DNA of 64,000 nt from Paenibacillus hunanensis (GTDB lineage: Bacteria > Bacillota > Bacilli > Paenibacillales > Paenibacillaceae). Positions 1 to 8,810 of this stretch are shown here, piece by piece (within the stretch, counting starts at the first letter, position 1; each line of letters starts with the position of its first letter). The notes beneath the pieces are model-generated. The model did not search any database and was not told the origin of the DNA. It saw only the letters and a list, made by a program, of their open reading frames with translations. The position numbers and the translations under genes were made by a program. Location: contig NZ_BMMB01000002.1 of NCBI RefSeq assembly GCF_014645615.1, positions 662,046 through 726,045 on the forward strand, given 5' to 3'.

Positions 1-1200
1 ATAAATGGAAATACCAATCGATGAGCTCGTGACCATACAGGCTTTCCCCAGCTGCCACGGCTGCTGTAGCGTGTGACATACGTTCTCCGCCATCCAGGCA
101 ATCTGATTGCGATCGGTCATAATCGGTAACACCACCACAAATTCATCGCCACCGATGCGAGCAATCGTATCCACCGGGCCAAGCTCGTTGGTGATGCGCT
201 CGACCATCTGAATCAATAGCTGGTCACCCTGTTCATGCCCTAACGTATCATTCACCTGCTTGAAATGGTCTACATCCAGATACAACACACCCACCATCGT
301 GTTATGCTGACAAGCGGTCTTAATATCCTGCTCTAGCTGCTTCATCAGATAACGACGATTCGGCACGCCGGTGAGCGGGTCCATATACGCGAGTGAGTTC
401 AATTGCTGCTCATGTATTTTACGTTCGCTAATGTCTCTGCCAACCACAAGCACATATTCTTCCCCATTATCGTGACTCACACGAGACATATTCATTTCAA
501 ACCAGATGTAATGCCCTTGCATATGACGATAGCGGCATTCCACCTTCGCCTGCATCAGCTCACCCTCAAACATAGCTTCAAAAGCGCTGGAAAAACGAGG
601 GACATCTTCAGGATGCAGAGTCGTAAAACGTGGCTGCGTCATCACCAGCTCAATATCATAGCCAAGCACCGTTGCTAACGAAGGGGATAAATAATCAATT
701 TTCCGATCCATCGTAAAAATAGTTATAATATCGGTCATATTCTCCGCGATAAATCGAAACCGCTCCTGGCTCTCGTACAACTTCTTTTCCGTGATACGAC
801 GATTCATAATATTGCGGCTCACCGACATCATACGTTCCCGATTGCCCTGCTTATCGAAGGTCGGTGTCTTGATAATCTCCCATATATCCTCGCTACCACC
901 ATATTCCTCAAATGACTTCTCAATCACCAGCGTAGCTGCCTTATTCCAGGCTTGCTCATCCGTCATATGATTATATTCCAAAATATCACGCAATATCGGA
1001 TAACGCTCCCCAATCTCTCGATCCGTTCTATATTTATATTGTGTTTCATCTAATTGCATAATCTCTCTCACTGATCGATTACACATCAACCAGCGCCCTT
1101 CTCCATCCTTGAGCACGATCAGCTCAGGGATCATATCAATCAAAAAGCGAAGCTCTGCTTCACTGTCATACTTCGTCAAAAAATCACTGGAGAATTCCAT
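1..1200 (-). CDS. PAS-PAS-GGDEF diguanylate cyclase (3' end outside window)
   Basis: Reading leftward from ATG at 1200 the frame stays open for 400 codons to the window edge, so the C-terminus is missing. AAAGGAGAA lies just upstream. Two PAS-like segments (about residues 10-130 and 135-265) precede a GGDEF domain with DPLTG, a DVDHFKQVNDTLGHEQGD segment and RIGGDEF; the GGDEF codons are at 139-153. The family makes cyclic di-GMP from two GTP. No transmembrane segment is seen, so it is probably a cytosolic sensor. The inhibitory I-site normally reads RxxD five residues before GGDEF; here it is GPVD, so product feedback through that site is probably lost. An EAL domain could follow beyond the edge. 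Confidence 0.9.
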   Translation of the reverse strand, partial: MEFSSDFLTKYDSEAELRFLIDMIPELIVLKDGEGRWLMCNRSVREIMQLDETQYKYRTDREIGERYPILRDILEYNHMTDEQAWNKAATLVIEKSFEEYGGSEDIWEIIKTPTFDKQGNRERMMSVSRNIMNRRITEKKLYESQERFRFIAENMTDIITIFTMDRKIDYLSPSLATVLGYDIELVMTQPRFTTLHPEDVPRFSSAFEAMFEGELMQAKVECRYRHMQGHYIWFEMNMSRVSHDNGEEYVLVVGRDISERKIHEQQLNSLAYMDPLTGVPNRRYLMKQLEQDIKTACQHNTMVGVLYLDVDHFKQVNDTLGHEQGDQLLIQMVERITNELGPVDTIARIGGDEFVVVLPIMTDRNQIAWMAENVCHTLQQPWQLGKACMVTSSSIGISIY

Positions 1201-1456
1201 TCCAATTCTCCTTTCCGCAAAATAAGTGCAACCTCGTTGCATACATAACCAACGTATCCTACGCGCTAAAAAAGAAGTCGATACGACAATAACTTGTGTG
1301 TTTTATTATCGGTAAATGAACGCGTGCTTTAGAGCATTTTCCAGTAAATAAGCCTATATTCCTAGTGAGATATATGTAATGACAAGATTCATACGGTCTG
1401 CAAATGATATAATAAGGAGATATCAAAAGTTGAACTGATGCAGGAGATGGATATCT

Positions 1457-2716
1457 ATGAATTCAAATGCCTCCCAACCGGCAGAGCTGAGTGTAGCCGT
1501 CTGGCAACAGCAGATTCGTGAAGCGCTGATTACGATTGAAACGAGTATCCGCAATGTCGCTTATACCGAGCAGGCGCTGGAGATTGCTTTGCAGCTGCAA
1601 CCAGCGGCGCTATCTGCGGCTTCACGCCAGTTTTATCAGCTGCTGGCGGAGCTGACGATCTACAGCAAGGTGATGCTGCCGATGCACAAAACGACCGGCA
1701 CCTCACCGTTATCGCTCGGTTATCATACCCGTCTGGCAGCAGGCGAGGTGCAGGGCCGCATCGATCAGCTATTAAGCAAACCTCTACCGACACTGACGAT
1801 GGATATCGAGCGTAAGCAATGGACGGAGCTACTAGCTGTACTACGCGGCGATATGCTTGCTGAGGTGCGGGATACGTATACATTATTGAATAGCTATTAT
1901 TTGTTCTGGCGATACTGGGGATGTCTGTTACCGGATGGTACACAGCGATTAGAGCGTGAGCAACGCATACTGGATGAGATTGTTGCCGAAGCCGCCGAGC
2001 GGGACAAACAGCCGCTCCCCGGATCATCACATGCACGCTTTGCTCATCATTCGCTCCTGCTGGCGCAGAGTTATATTCACTTTTCGCTGGCACAGGATGA
2101 GCAGTCCCTGCATTATATTCAGGAAGCGGCGGCGCGGCATGACTTTTATCCAGAACGCTTGCCGGACGTGACGAGTGAGCTGGCGGCGAATGAGCAATGG
2201 ACACGCCTTGTCTGGTGGCTGGCGGCACTGGCGCCCATCCTGCGCAGACAGTATTCAGAGCTACAATCGTATGCAGATCACTGGGATGCAGCGGTTCGCC
2301 AGCTCCCGGAAGAAGAGCCGCAGATGTGGAGTGCTTTGGAAAGTCTATTGCCGCTGGGCGGACGCATGTATGAAGAAAAGCTACTTGCGTATGGCAAATA
2401 CGAACGCTGGATGGATTACCAGCTATCCTCTGGACGTGATCCAGCTAACTATAAGGTGACCGAGTTAAAGCCTGTCGAGACAGGCGCTCCACAGCTGCTG
2501 TTGCCCTTTTACCATCAGGCAGTAGAGCGTCATATGTCACACAAAAATCGCGATGGCTACAAGGCAGCCGTCAAGCTACTCAAGCGGCTAGCCAAGCTAT
2601 ATGCGCGGCTCAAGCAGGATGAGCGCTGGCAGCAGTATATCGAGCAATTTGCAGCGCGGAACAGTCGATTGCGTGCATTGCAGGAAGAATTGCGGAAAGG
2701 AAAGCTAATTCCATGA
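1457..2716 (+). CDS. SNF2-partner protein, resembles SWIM-protein C-terminal region without the zinc finger
   Basis: A 419-residue, largely helical, charged protein. Its stop overlaps the start of the SNF2 helicase in an ATGA junction, so the two are translationally coupled. In many Firmicutes a SWIM zinc-finger protein (YwqB type) is encoded directly before the SNF2 helicase YwqA. The position, size of the helical part and the basic tail ending RKGKLIP fit that protein, but I find no CxC...CxH SWIM motif here or in the 256 bases upstream. ATG 1457 has a weak AGGAGATGG Shine-Dalgarno. It is therefore either a SWIM-less version or an independent helicase partner; the family assignment is inference from context. 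Confidence 0.75.
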   Translation: MNSNASQPAELSVAVWQQQIREALITIETSIRNVAYTEQALEIALQLQPAALSAASRQFYQLLAELTIYSKVMLPMHKTTGTSPLSLGYHTRLAAGEVQGRIDQLLSKPLPTLTMDIERKQWTELLAVLRGDMLAEVRDTYTLLNSYYLFWRYWGCLLPDGTQRLEREQRILDEIVAEAAERDKQPLPGSSHARFAHHSLLLAQSYIHFSLAQDEQSLHYIQEAAARHDFYPERLPDVTSELAANEQWTRLVWWLAALAPILRRQYSELQSYADHWDAAVRQLPEEEPQMWSALESLLPLGGRMYEEKLLAYGKYERWMDYQLSSGRDPANYKVTELKPVETGAPQLLLPFYHQAVERHMSHKNRDGYKAAVKLLKRLAKLYARLKQDERWQQYIEQFAARNSRLRALQEELRKGKLIP

Positions 2717-5700
2717 GTCATCATTTACAACATATCAGTGTACGCGTTGGCTTGAGTGAATATGGGGATGCACTCATCTATGGCACCAAGGAAGCGTATG
2801 GGCTTGTACCCGCGATGTATCTAAAGCAACTGCTATTTGCCTGGCATGAGCCATCCTTTTATGGGACAGAGCTACAGATCGAGCAGACACCGGAGGTCGA
2901 GCTGATCGTGCTGCCTGCCGAGCAGGTGATTCCCTTTTTTGCCGAGGCAGAGCTACTTCATCATGTGCGCTGGAGCTGGGAAGAAGAAGCAGCCACCCTA
3001 CGCCTGCTTGCCCCTGCACTGCTCGCCTGCCTGAATGATAAAAAGTACCTGCCTTCACTGGCAGCCTATCGCCGTGGACGATTGCAATGGAAATGGGATG
3101 CAGAGCAATTGCTGCGAGCCGTGCCGCGTGCACAGCGTCAGGCACTGCAAAGCGCACTGAAAAACGATGTCACACCTGAAATGCTGGCTGGATTGCAGGC
3201 AGCCTTCTCTGCATCTGTATCAGAGCGATACTATAATTCGGAGGCGGAAAATGCGGATTTGCGGCGCGAGTTCCCAGCTTTATTTGACCGTAATAACAGC
3301 ACGGCTGGACTGGACGAATCGACCTGGCTGATCACGATCGGATGGAAAAGTGATACCGCCCCATTCCGTCCTGCACTTCAGCTACTGGAGCCAGAGGATA
3401 CGAATAGCGGCTGGCGGCTACGACTCGTGCTTCAGGATAAGCAGGACGAGACGCATCTGGTGCCGGTACAGCTACGGCTGGATGGATTGGCGCGTGGGGA
3501 TTGGCCGACGGGCTGGGAAGCGCCTGTACAGGATCGCTCTGCCAACTGGCGTGAGCAGCTACGGGCGGTGCTACCAATTCAGCAATTCGGCACCGATGAC
3601 GACATGATCGGACGCAGCCTGAGCAATGAGCAGGCATGGCGCTTCTTATCCCAATACAGTAACCGGCTATTACAGGCTGGATGGCTTGTCCTGTTACCTG
3701 CATGGTGGGAAACGGCACGCCGCAAGCGACCAAAGCTCAAGGCAAAGCTAAGCGAGGACGAAGACAAGCGTACCGGCAAATCCTTCTTCGGATTGGATGC
3801 GCTGATCGACTTCGACTGGCGTGTGGCGATTGGCGAGACGGAGCTAACCGAGGATGAGTTCCTTGAGCTTGCGGAAAAGCAGGAGCGGCTAGCGCTATTC
3901 CGTGGACAATGGATTGTGCTTGATCCTGAGCTACTCGAACAGATTCGGCGCGCGATGAGCGGTATTGATCGGCGCCGTGGTCTATCGTTTCAGGATGTAT
4001 TACAGCTGCATCTGATGCGTCAGGGCAAGTCGGCTGGCGTGGAGGAAGCAGAAGCTGAGGACGAAGAGCTACTGGAAATGCAGCGCATCGAGATCGAGGT
4101 CGAGCTGAATGCACAGCTGGATGAGCTGATTCGCCAGATTAGTCAGCAAAATGAATTACCACTCATCCCTATACCGGACGGATTACAGGCACAGCTACGC
4201 CCGTATCAGCAGGAAGGCTTCTCCTGGCTTAGCTTCCTGCGGCGCTTCGGTCTGGGTGCATGTCTTGCCGACGATATGGGTCTTGGTAAAACGATTCAGC
4301 TGATCACTTATCTACTGCATATCCGTGAGGATGCCGCTCGTATGAAACAGCTGGAAATCACACATGCGGATACGATAGCCGCGCGACAGGCAGAGGTGCA
4401 GAACGATCCGTCTGCGATGTCAGATGCTGATCGATCCAGCGCTCAGCAATACGGCAAGGATATAGAAGATCAGTATACACCTACCTCCCTTGTCGTCTGT
4501 CCAACATCGGTACTTGGTAACTGGCAAAAGGAGATCGCACGCTTTGCTCCTTCGCTGCGTGTTGCCCTACATTATGGCAGCAAGCGCACGAGCGGTGATG
4601 ACTTCCAGCGATTAGTGGAGCAGCATGATGTGATTCTCACTTCGTATGCCACCGCATCGCTTGATCAGGAGCTCCTTCAAACGATCACCTGGGCAACGGT
4701 CTGTCTGGACGAGGCGCAAAATATTAAAAACGCACAAACCCGTCAATCGCAGACGGTACGAAGTCTCCATGCACTGCACCGTGTCGCACTAACCGGGACA
4801 CCGATTGAAAACCGACTGGCCGAGCTGTGGTCGATCTATGACTTTATCACCCCCGGCTATCTGGGCGGGATGAAGGGATTTCAGGATCGATTTGCAACAC
4901 CGATCGAGAAGGAGCAGGATGAGGAGCGAACATTGGAGCTACAGCGCATGGTCAAGCCATTCATGCTGCGCCGTACGAAAAAAGACCCGAATATCCAGCT
5001 CAATCTGCCGGAGAAAAATGAGATGAAAACGTATCTGAACCTGACCCCGGAGCAAGGCGCAATGTACGATCAGGCGGTCAATCAGCTGATGCAGCAGGTG
5101 AATCAGCTACAGGGCATGAAGCGCAAGGGCGCGATTCTGTCTGCACTCACTCAGCTCAAGCTGATCTGCGATCATCCCGATCTGGTGCATATGCCACAGA
5201 CGCTGGAGGAAGGGCAGGATCAGGAGCCAGAAGAGTTAAGTATGGAAAATGATGCACTGATCAATCGCTCTGCCAAGCTGGAGCGGCTTCTGGAAATGGT
5301 ACGCGAGCTACGTGAGGAAGGCGAGAAATGTCTGATTTTCACCCAGTATATCGGAATGGGGCAGATGATTCAGCGCATATTAAGCGAGGAGCTGAATGAA
5401 CCGGTGCTGTACCTGAACGGCAGCACCTCCAAAACCGCCCGTGACCGTATGATTGAGCAGTTCCAGGCACCCGGCGAGCCGAATATATTCATCCTGTCAC
5501 TCAAGGCAGGCGGTGTCGGCTTGAACCTGACCGCAGCAAGCCATGTATTCCACGTCGATCGCTGGTGGAATCCTGCCGTCGAGAATCAGGCGACCGACCG
5601 AGCCTATCGGATGGGTCAGAAGCGTAACGTGCAGGTGCATAAGTTTATCTCACTTGGCACACTGGAGGAACGAATCGATGAGATGCTAGAAAGCAAACAG

Positions 5701-5808
5701 CAGCTCAGCAATAACATCATCGCTACGTCCGAGGGCTGGATTACGGAGCTGTCGAATGATGAGCTACAGAGCTTGTTTAGCCTGCGGCGTGAATTTAGCG
5801 AAGTATAA
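2713..5808 (+). CDS. SNF2-family ATPase/helicase (YwqA/RapA-like)
   Basis: A 1031-residue SF2 translocase. The N-terminal half (to about 490) is the bacterial SNF2-associated region. Then come Walker A DMGLGKT (about 521-527), the DEAQ box (about 667-670), LTGTPIENR, and the C-terminal helicase lobe with LKAGGVGLNL and YRMGQKR near residue 965. The family moves along double-stranded DNA and remodels nucleoprotein, for example RNA polymerase recycling by RapA. There is no separate nuclease domain. It is second in a two-gene operon. B. subtilis YwqA is the closest named relative in architecture; the physiological role is unknown. Confidence 0.93.
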   Translation: MSHHLQHISVRVGLSEYGDALIYGTKEAYGLVPAMYLKQLLFAWHEPSFYGTELQIEQTPEVELIVLPAEQVIPFFAEAELLHHVRWSWEEEAATLRLLAPALLACLNDKKYLPSLAAYRRGRLQWKWDAEQLLRAVPRAQRQALQSALKNDVTPEMLAGLQAAFSASVSERYYNSEAENADLRREFPALFDRNNSTAGLDESTWLITIGWKSDTAPFRPALQLLEPEDTNSGWRLRLVLQDKQDETHLVPVQLRLDGLARGDWPTGWEAPVQDRSANWREQLRAVLPIQQFGTDDDMIGRSLSNEQAWRFLSQYSNRLLQAGWLVLLPAWWETARRKRPKLKAKLSEDEDKRTGKSFFGLDALIDFDWRVAIGETELTEDEFLELAEKQERLALFRGQWIVLDPELLEQIRRAMSGIDRRRGLSFQDVLQLHLMRQGKSAGVEEAEAEDEELLEMQRIEIEVELNAQLDELIRQISQQNELPLIPIPDGLQAQLRPYQQEGFSWLSFLRRFGLGACLADDMGLGKTIQLITYLLHIREDAARMKQLEITHADTIAARQAEVQNDPSAMSDADRSSAQQYGKDIEDQYTPTSLVVCPTSVLGNWQKEIARFAPSLRVALHYGSKRTSGDDFQRLVEQHDVILTSYATASLDQELLQTITWATVCLDEAQNIKNAQTRQSQTVRSLHALHRVALTGTPIENRLAELWSIYDFITPGYLGGMKGFQDRFATPIEKEQDEERTLELQRMVKPFMLRRTKKDPNIQLNLPEKNEMKTYLNLTPEQGAMYDQAVNQLMQQVNQLQGMKRKGAILSALTQLKLICDHPDLVHMPQTLEEGQDQEPEELSMENDALINRSAKLERLLEMVRELREEGEKCLIFTQYIGMGQMIQRILSEELNEPVLYLNGSTSKTARDRMIEQFQAPGEPNIFILSLKAGGVGLNLTAASHVFHVDRWWNPAVENQATDRAYRMGQKRNVQVHKFISLGTLEERIDEMLESKQQLSNNIIATSEGWITELSNDELQSLFSLRREFSEV

Positions 5809-5879
5809 GGTTAGAAAGGCTATACAGGCTGTGACATGAATTTAGCGAAGCATGAGGCTCGAAGAGCTTGTAGAGGCTG
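5789..5879 (+). repeat. Degenerate 47-bp tandem duplication at the 3' end of the SNF2 gene
   Basis: GAATTTAGCGAAG occurs at 5791 inside the last codons and again at 5838, followed in both copies by related sequence ending in AGGCTG. The unit length is 47 bases. It looks like an old tandem duplication of the gene end, placing a second copy of the C-terminal codons after the stop. Confidence 0.6.
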
Positions 5880-6134
5880 ATCAAGGCTGAATCGATCGTA
5901 TCATGTCAGGCAAGTTGGTCTGTGAAAGGTTGATTGGTTTTATGGATTGAGTGGTTTTGTGGATTGATTAGTTCTATAGGTCGATCCGTTTTAGATGTTG
6001 CGCAGCTTGAATAGACGATAAAGATCGTTAACCGATATCGCTAGCTTGAACAGCATGAATTCGCTGGACAAGAAGCGAATATACAACGCACCGATTCGCT
6101 TCATCTGTATAAATATTTGTTCCATTAGGGGCTG

Positions 6135-6196
6135 CCCGAGTGGTTGGCTGGATACGTTAGTATTCCGGTGAATTACTCGGGTTTATTTTTGATTTT
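6135..6196 (+). terminator. Probable terminator of the SNF2 operon
   Basis: CCCGAGT (6135-6141) pairs with ACTCGGG (6175-6181), with a smaller inner pairing (GGATA/TATTCC), and is followed by a T-rich tail TTTATTTTTGATTTT. It lies about 330 bases after the SNF2 stop. Another hairpin, GAAGCGAAT/ATTCGCTTC at 6072-6102, precedes it but has no T-run. Confidence 0.5.
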
Positions 6197-6321
6197 ATTT
6201 GTATGACAGAGAGCTACGGAGAATCAGGCTGATCAAGTAGCTGATGAATAGGATGGATTCGCGGCTGTGCTCATGGTTGTGTTGATAAGATACGTGTTTA
6301 TGTGATGATATCAAATTTTAA

Positions 6322-6350
6322 TTTACAAACCGATGGTCTGTTTTTATAAT
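6322..6350 (+). promoter_or_regulatory. SigA-type promoter with a palindrome in the spacer
   Basis: TTTACA (6322-6327), a 17-base spacer, then a perfect TATAAT (6345-6350). The spacer holds an imperfect palindrome, AAACCGATGGTCTGTTT at 6327-6343, the position a repressor such as TetR would use to block polymerase. It is 276 bases before tetR, so either the leader is long or another promoter exists nearer the gene. Confidence 0.6.
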
Positions 6351-6625
6351 ATGCTTATCAACTAGCAAATGATTTCTCGTAAGAATCTCTCATCCAGCGC
6401 AACAAAGTACGATTCGATTGTGCAGTATAGCTGAGTTTACCTCTTTTAGAGCAGTATGGCTGACCTCTTTTAGATAGGTATGGATGCTTGAAACGATTAG
6501 ATAAACGCAATTAGCTGTTTGAATAAGACAACTCTATTTCACAGCTTATAGCCACTCTGTGATGGATGCGATTATTGGGTAAGCAAGCTTGCTAGTCTGC
6601 CATGAAAATTTCAGGAGGTTATACG

Positions 6626-7243
6626 ATGAAGAACGAGGAACGCCGCCAGCTATCCCAGCAAAAGCTACTCCAGGCAGCGCGTGAGCTATTGCGAGAGAAC
6701 AATGTACATGCCATCACCATGAACGATCTGATGGAGCGCTCGGGATTGTCCAAAGGAGCGATTTTCCACTACGTTCGCAGTCGCGATGAAATCTTCATCT
6801 GGCTACTCAATGAGCGGCTGGAATCCGTCGATGCGGAGTTTGAGCATGAAGTCGAGCAGCAGCAGGAGCCAGACTTTTATCGACCGATGGATGCGATTAT
6901 CAAGCGCATGATGGAGCTGACCGATCCGCAGGAGATGACGAATCGAGTCTTTTTATATTTGCTTGGTAAGGAGGAGGATCCGCTCATTCGGCAAGCATTA
7001 CAGGACTTTCAGCGGCAATCGGTTCAGTATGCAGAGCACTGGATTGTACGTGGACAGGAACGAGGTGTCATTCCTGCTACGGTCGATGCAAGGTTCGTGG
7101 CCGAGTATTTCACCCTTATTCAGTTTGGATTGCGGGTGAGTCATTCCTTTGCCGATACGCCGCATGAATCGCGGCTGCATATGTCTCAGCTACGCGAGCA
7201 TATGATTCGTTCGCTGCTGGGTATGTCGTCCGAGCCTTTGTAG
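6626..7243 (+). CDS. TetR/AcrR-family transcriptional regulator
   Basis: A 205-residue one-component regulator. The N-terminal helix-turn-helix is evident (ITMNDLMERSGLSKG followed by IFHYVRSRDEIF, residues about 31-57); the rest is an all-helical ligand domain. An upstream in-frame ATG at 6602 exists, but AGGAGG at 6613-6618 sits 7 bases before ATG 6626, which decides the start. It probably represses itself and the following doxX-type gene, 39 bases downstream. The inducer is not predictable from sequence. Confidence 0.9.
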   Translation: MKNEERRQLSQQKLLQAARELLRENNVHAITMNDLMERSGLSKGAIFHYVRSRDEIFIWLLNERLESVDAEFEHEVEQQQEPDFYRPMDAIIKRMMELTDPQEMTNRVFLYLLGKEEDPLIRQALQDFQRQSVQYAEHWIVRGQERGVIPATVDARFVAEYFTLIQFGLRVSHSFADTPHESRLHMSQLREHMIRSLLGMSSEPL

Positions 7244-7282
7244 CGTGAATCTTAGCATAACGATTGGGAAGGAGACTGCTGT

Positions 7283-7735
7283 ATGATTTCTCTTATTGTA
7301 TTAACGATTGCTTTTGTCGTGCTACGAATGATCGGCTGGGCAGGTGTGGAACCACTTAATCACTGGCACCCGTGTCTGCAAATCGCTCTGGCAATCATGC
7401 TTCTGATCACCGCCTCTGCACACTGGGGTAAACGTCGGGCAGAAATGATCCGTATGGTGCCACCCTTTTTCTCTCATCCTGCTATGCTGGTCAGTCTGAC
7501 GGGCATACTGGAAATCATGGGTGCGATCGGTCTGGTTATTCCCTTTACCGTGATCAACGGCATCGCGGCAATTGGGCTATTTCTGCTCATGCTGGCGCTA
7601 TTCCCTGCTAATGTGCATGCTGCCAGACAGCATTTAACACTCGGTGGTCGTCCGGTAACGCCACTACCATTACGTACAGCGATGCAGTTGCTCTATCTGG
7701 TGCTGATCATACTGGCTTCCCCGTGGTTTGCTTGA
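7283..7735 (+). CDS. DoxX-family membrane protein
   Basis: A 150-residue integral membrane protein with four hydrophobic segments (about 1-20, 30-47, 66-108 as two, 128-148). The length and the pattern of an HW near residue 27 and SAHWGKRR after TM2 fit the DoxX/DUF-type family. Some members take part in redox or sulfur metabolism, but most are uncharacterised. Its ribosome site is GGAAGGAG at 7268. It lies directly behind the TetR gene and is the likely target of that regulator. Confidence 0.75.
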   Translation: MISLIVLTIAFVVLRMIGWAGVEPLNHWHPCLQIALAIMLLITASAHWGKRRAEMIRMVPPFFSHPAMLVSLTGILEIMGAIGLVIPFTVINGIAAIGLFLLMLALFPANVHAARQHLTLGGRPVTPLPLRTAMQLLYLVLIILASPWFA

Positions 7736-7808
7736 TGGATTCGATTCTAATCAATACATTTTATCCGCGACTTAGCATTAGCATCCCTCACCACTCGATA
7801 ATCACGAC

Positions 7809-7836
7809 AAAAAGCCGCTGTCAGCGAACAGCGGTT
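7809..7836 (-). terminator. Rho-independent terminator overlapping the end of lacI-type gene
   Basis: On the minus strand AACCGCTGT, loop TCGCTG, ACAGCGGCT, then TTTTTG. The stem includes the last codons and the stop of the LacI-family gene (stop 7821-7823), so coding and termination signals overlap. Confidence 0.8.
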
Positions 7837-8810
7837 GATTGACGAATGATCAGCTCTGGACAAATACACACACCTGGCACAGGCTGATCAGGCTCATTAA
7901 TTTTACGTAGCATCTGCTGGACGGCTGCACGAGCAATCTCATCTGCGGGCTGACGAATGGTCGTGAGTAGAGGATGCAGCTTGGCAGCGATCACCTGATC
8001 ATCATAGCCGATTACGGAAATATCGCGTGGTACAGACAAACCTGCTTCCAGTAATGCATTGATAAAGCCCAGCGCAATATAATCGTCTCCAGCAAATATA
8101 GCCTCAGGAAGCGTATCTGCTTCTAACCAGCGCCGAGCAGTCGCATAGCCAAATCCAATACTATATTCGCCCTGCTCGATCATTATCGGCTCAAGCCCCT
8201 CTTCCTGCAAAGCCTGCACAAAGCCCCGTCTGCGCTCAACGGTACTCCGATACAGCTCTTCTCCGCACAGATGCGCGATACGCTGATGCCCCTGCTCTAG
8301 CAAATGTCGTCCTGCCACATAGCCACCACGATAGTTATCAATCTGCACTGCTTCCTCATTATGCGCAGGCTGCTGATTATCAATCAGCACATACGGAATA
8401 TGGCGTGCTCGCAGCTCACGGACAAAGTCTTCTTCCTCCACCGGTGATAGCAGAATCAACCCATCCAGACGATCCTCCTGAATCATATAATGCTGACCGC
8501 TATGATCCAGCCCTCGCGAGACGGAGATCGCCAGATAGTAGCCCTCAGCAGCTAGCAGATCGTTGATCTCTTTGGCGACCGAATCAAAAAAAGAATCCTG
8601 TAGCGTTGTCACGATCAAGCCAATCGTTCCCGTTCGTCCTCTTGCCAGCGAACGCGCTGCTGCACTGGGACGATAATCCAGCTCGCGGATCGCTTCCAGC
8701 ACCTTTAGCCGATTTTTCTCACGTACGGTCTGTGCACCGTTCAGCACACGCGATACGGTCACGACCGATAGCCCGGATCGCTTGGCGACATCGAAAATGC
8801 TAGTTTTCAT
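7821..8810 (-). CDS. LacI/GalR-family transcriptional regulator
   Basis: A 329-residue regulator. The N-terminal LacI helix-turn-helix (TSIFDVAKRSGLSVVTVSRV, residues 3-22) is followed by the hinge (about 47-60) and a periplasmic-binding-protein-like sensor with DGLILLSP and IFAGDDYIALGF. The family binds palindromic operators and responds to sugars or nucleosides. The start overlaps the end of msrA by 11 bases, so the two are co-transcribed in the order msrA-lacI. No carbohydrate genes are adjacent, so the effector cannot be guessed. Confidence 0.92.
   Translation of the reverse strand: MKTSIFDVAKRSGLSVVTVSRVLNGAQTVREKNRLKVLEAIRELDYRPSAAARSLARGRTGTIGLIVTTLQDSFFDSVAKEINDLLAAEGYYLAISVSRGLDHSGQHYMIQEDRLDGLILLSPVEEEDFVRELRARHIPYVLIDNQQPAHNEEAVQIDNYRGGYVAGRHLLEQGHQRIAHLCGEELYRSTVERRRGFVQALQEEGLEPIMIEQGEYSIGFGYATARRWLEADTLPEAIFAGDDYIALGFINALLEAGLSVPRDISVIGYDDQVIAAKLHPLLTTIRQPADEIARAAVQQMLRKINEPDQPVPGVCICPELIIRQSTAVR

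Larger units (their letters stand above)
5880..6625. other. Long intergenic region upstream of tetR
   Basis: No convincing gene. It contains the hairpins noted separately, a strong promoter at 6322-6350, and at 6422-6474 a degenerate direct repeat (GCAGTATRGCTGA followed by ACCTCTTTTAGA, twice) in what would be a roughly 270-base leader of the tetR transcript. Confidence 0.6.
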
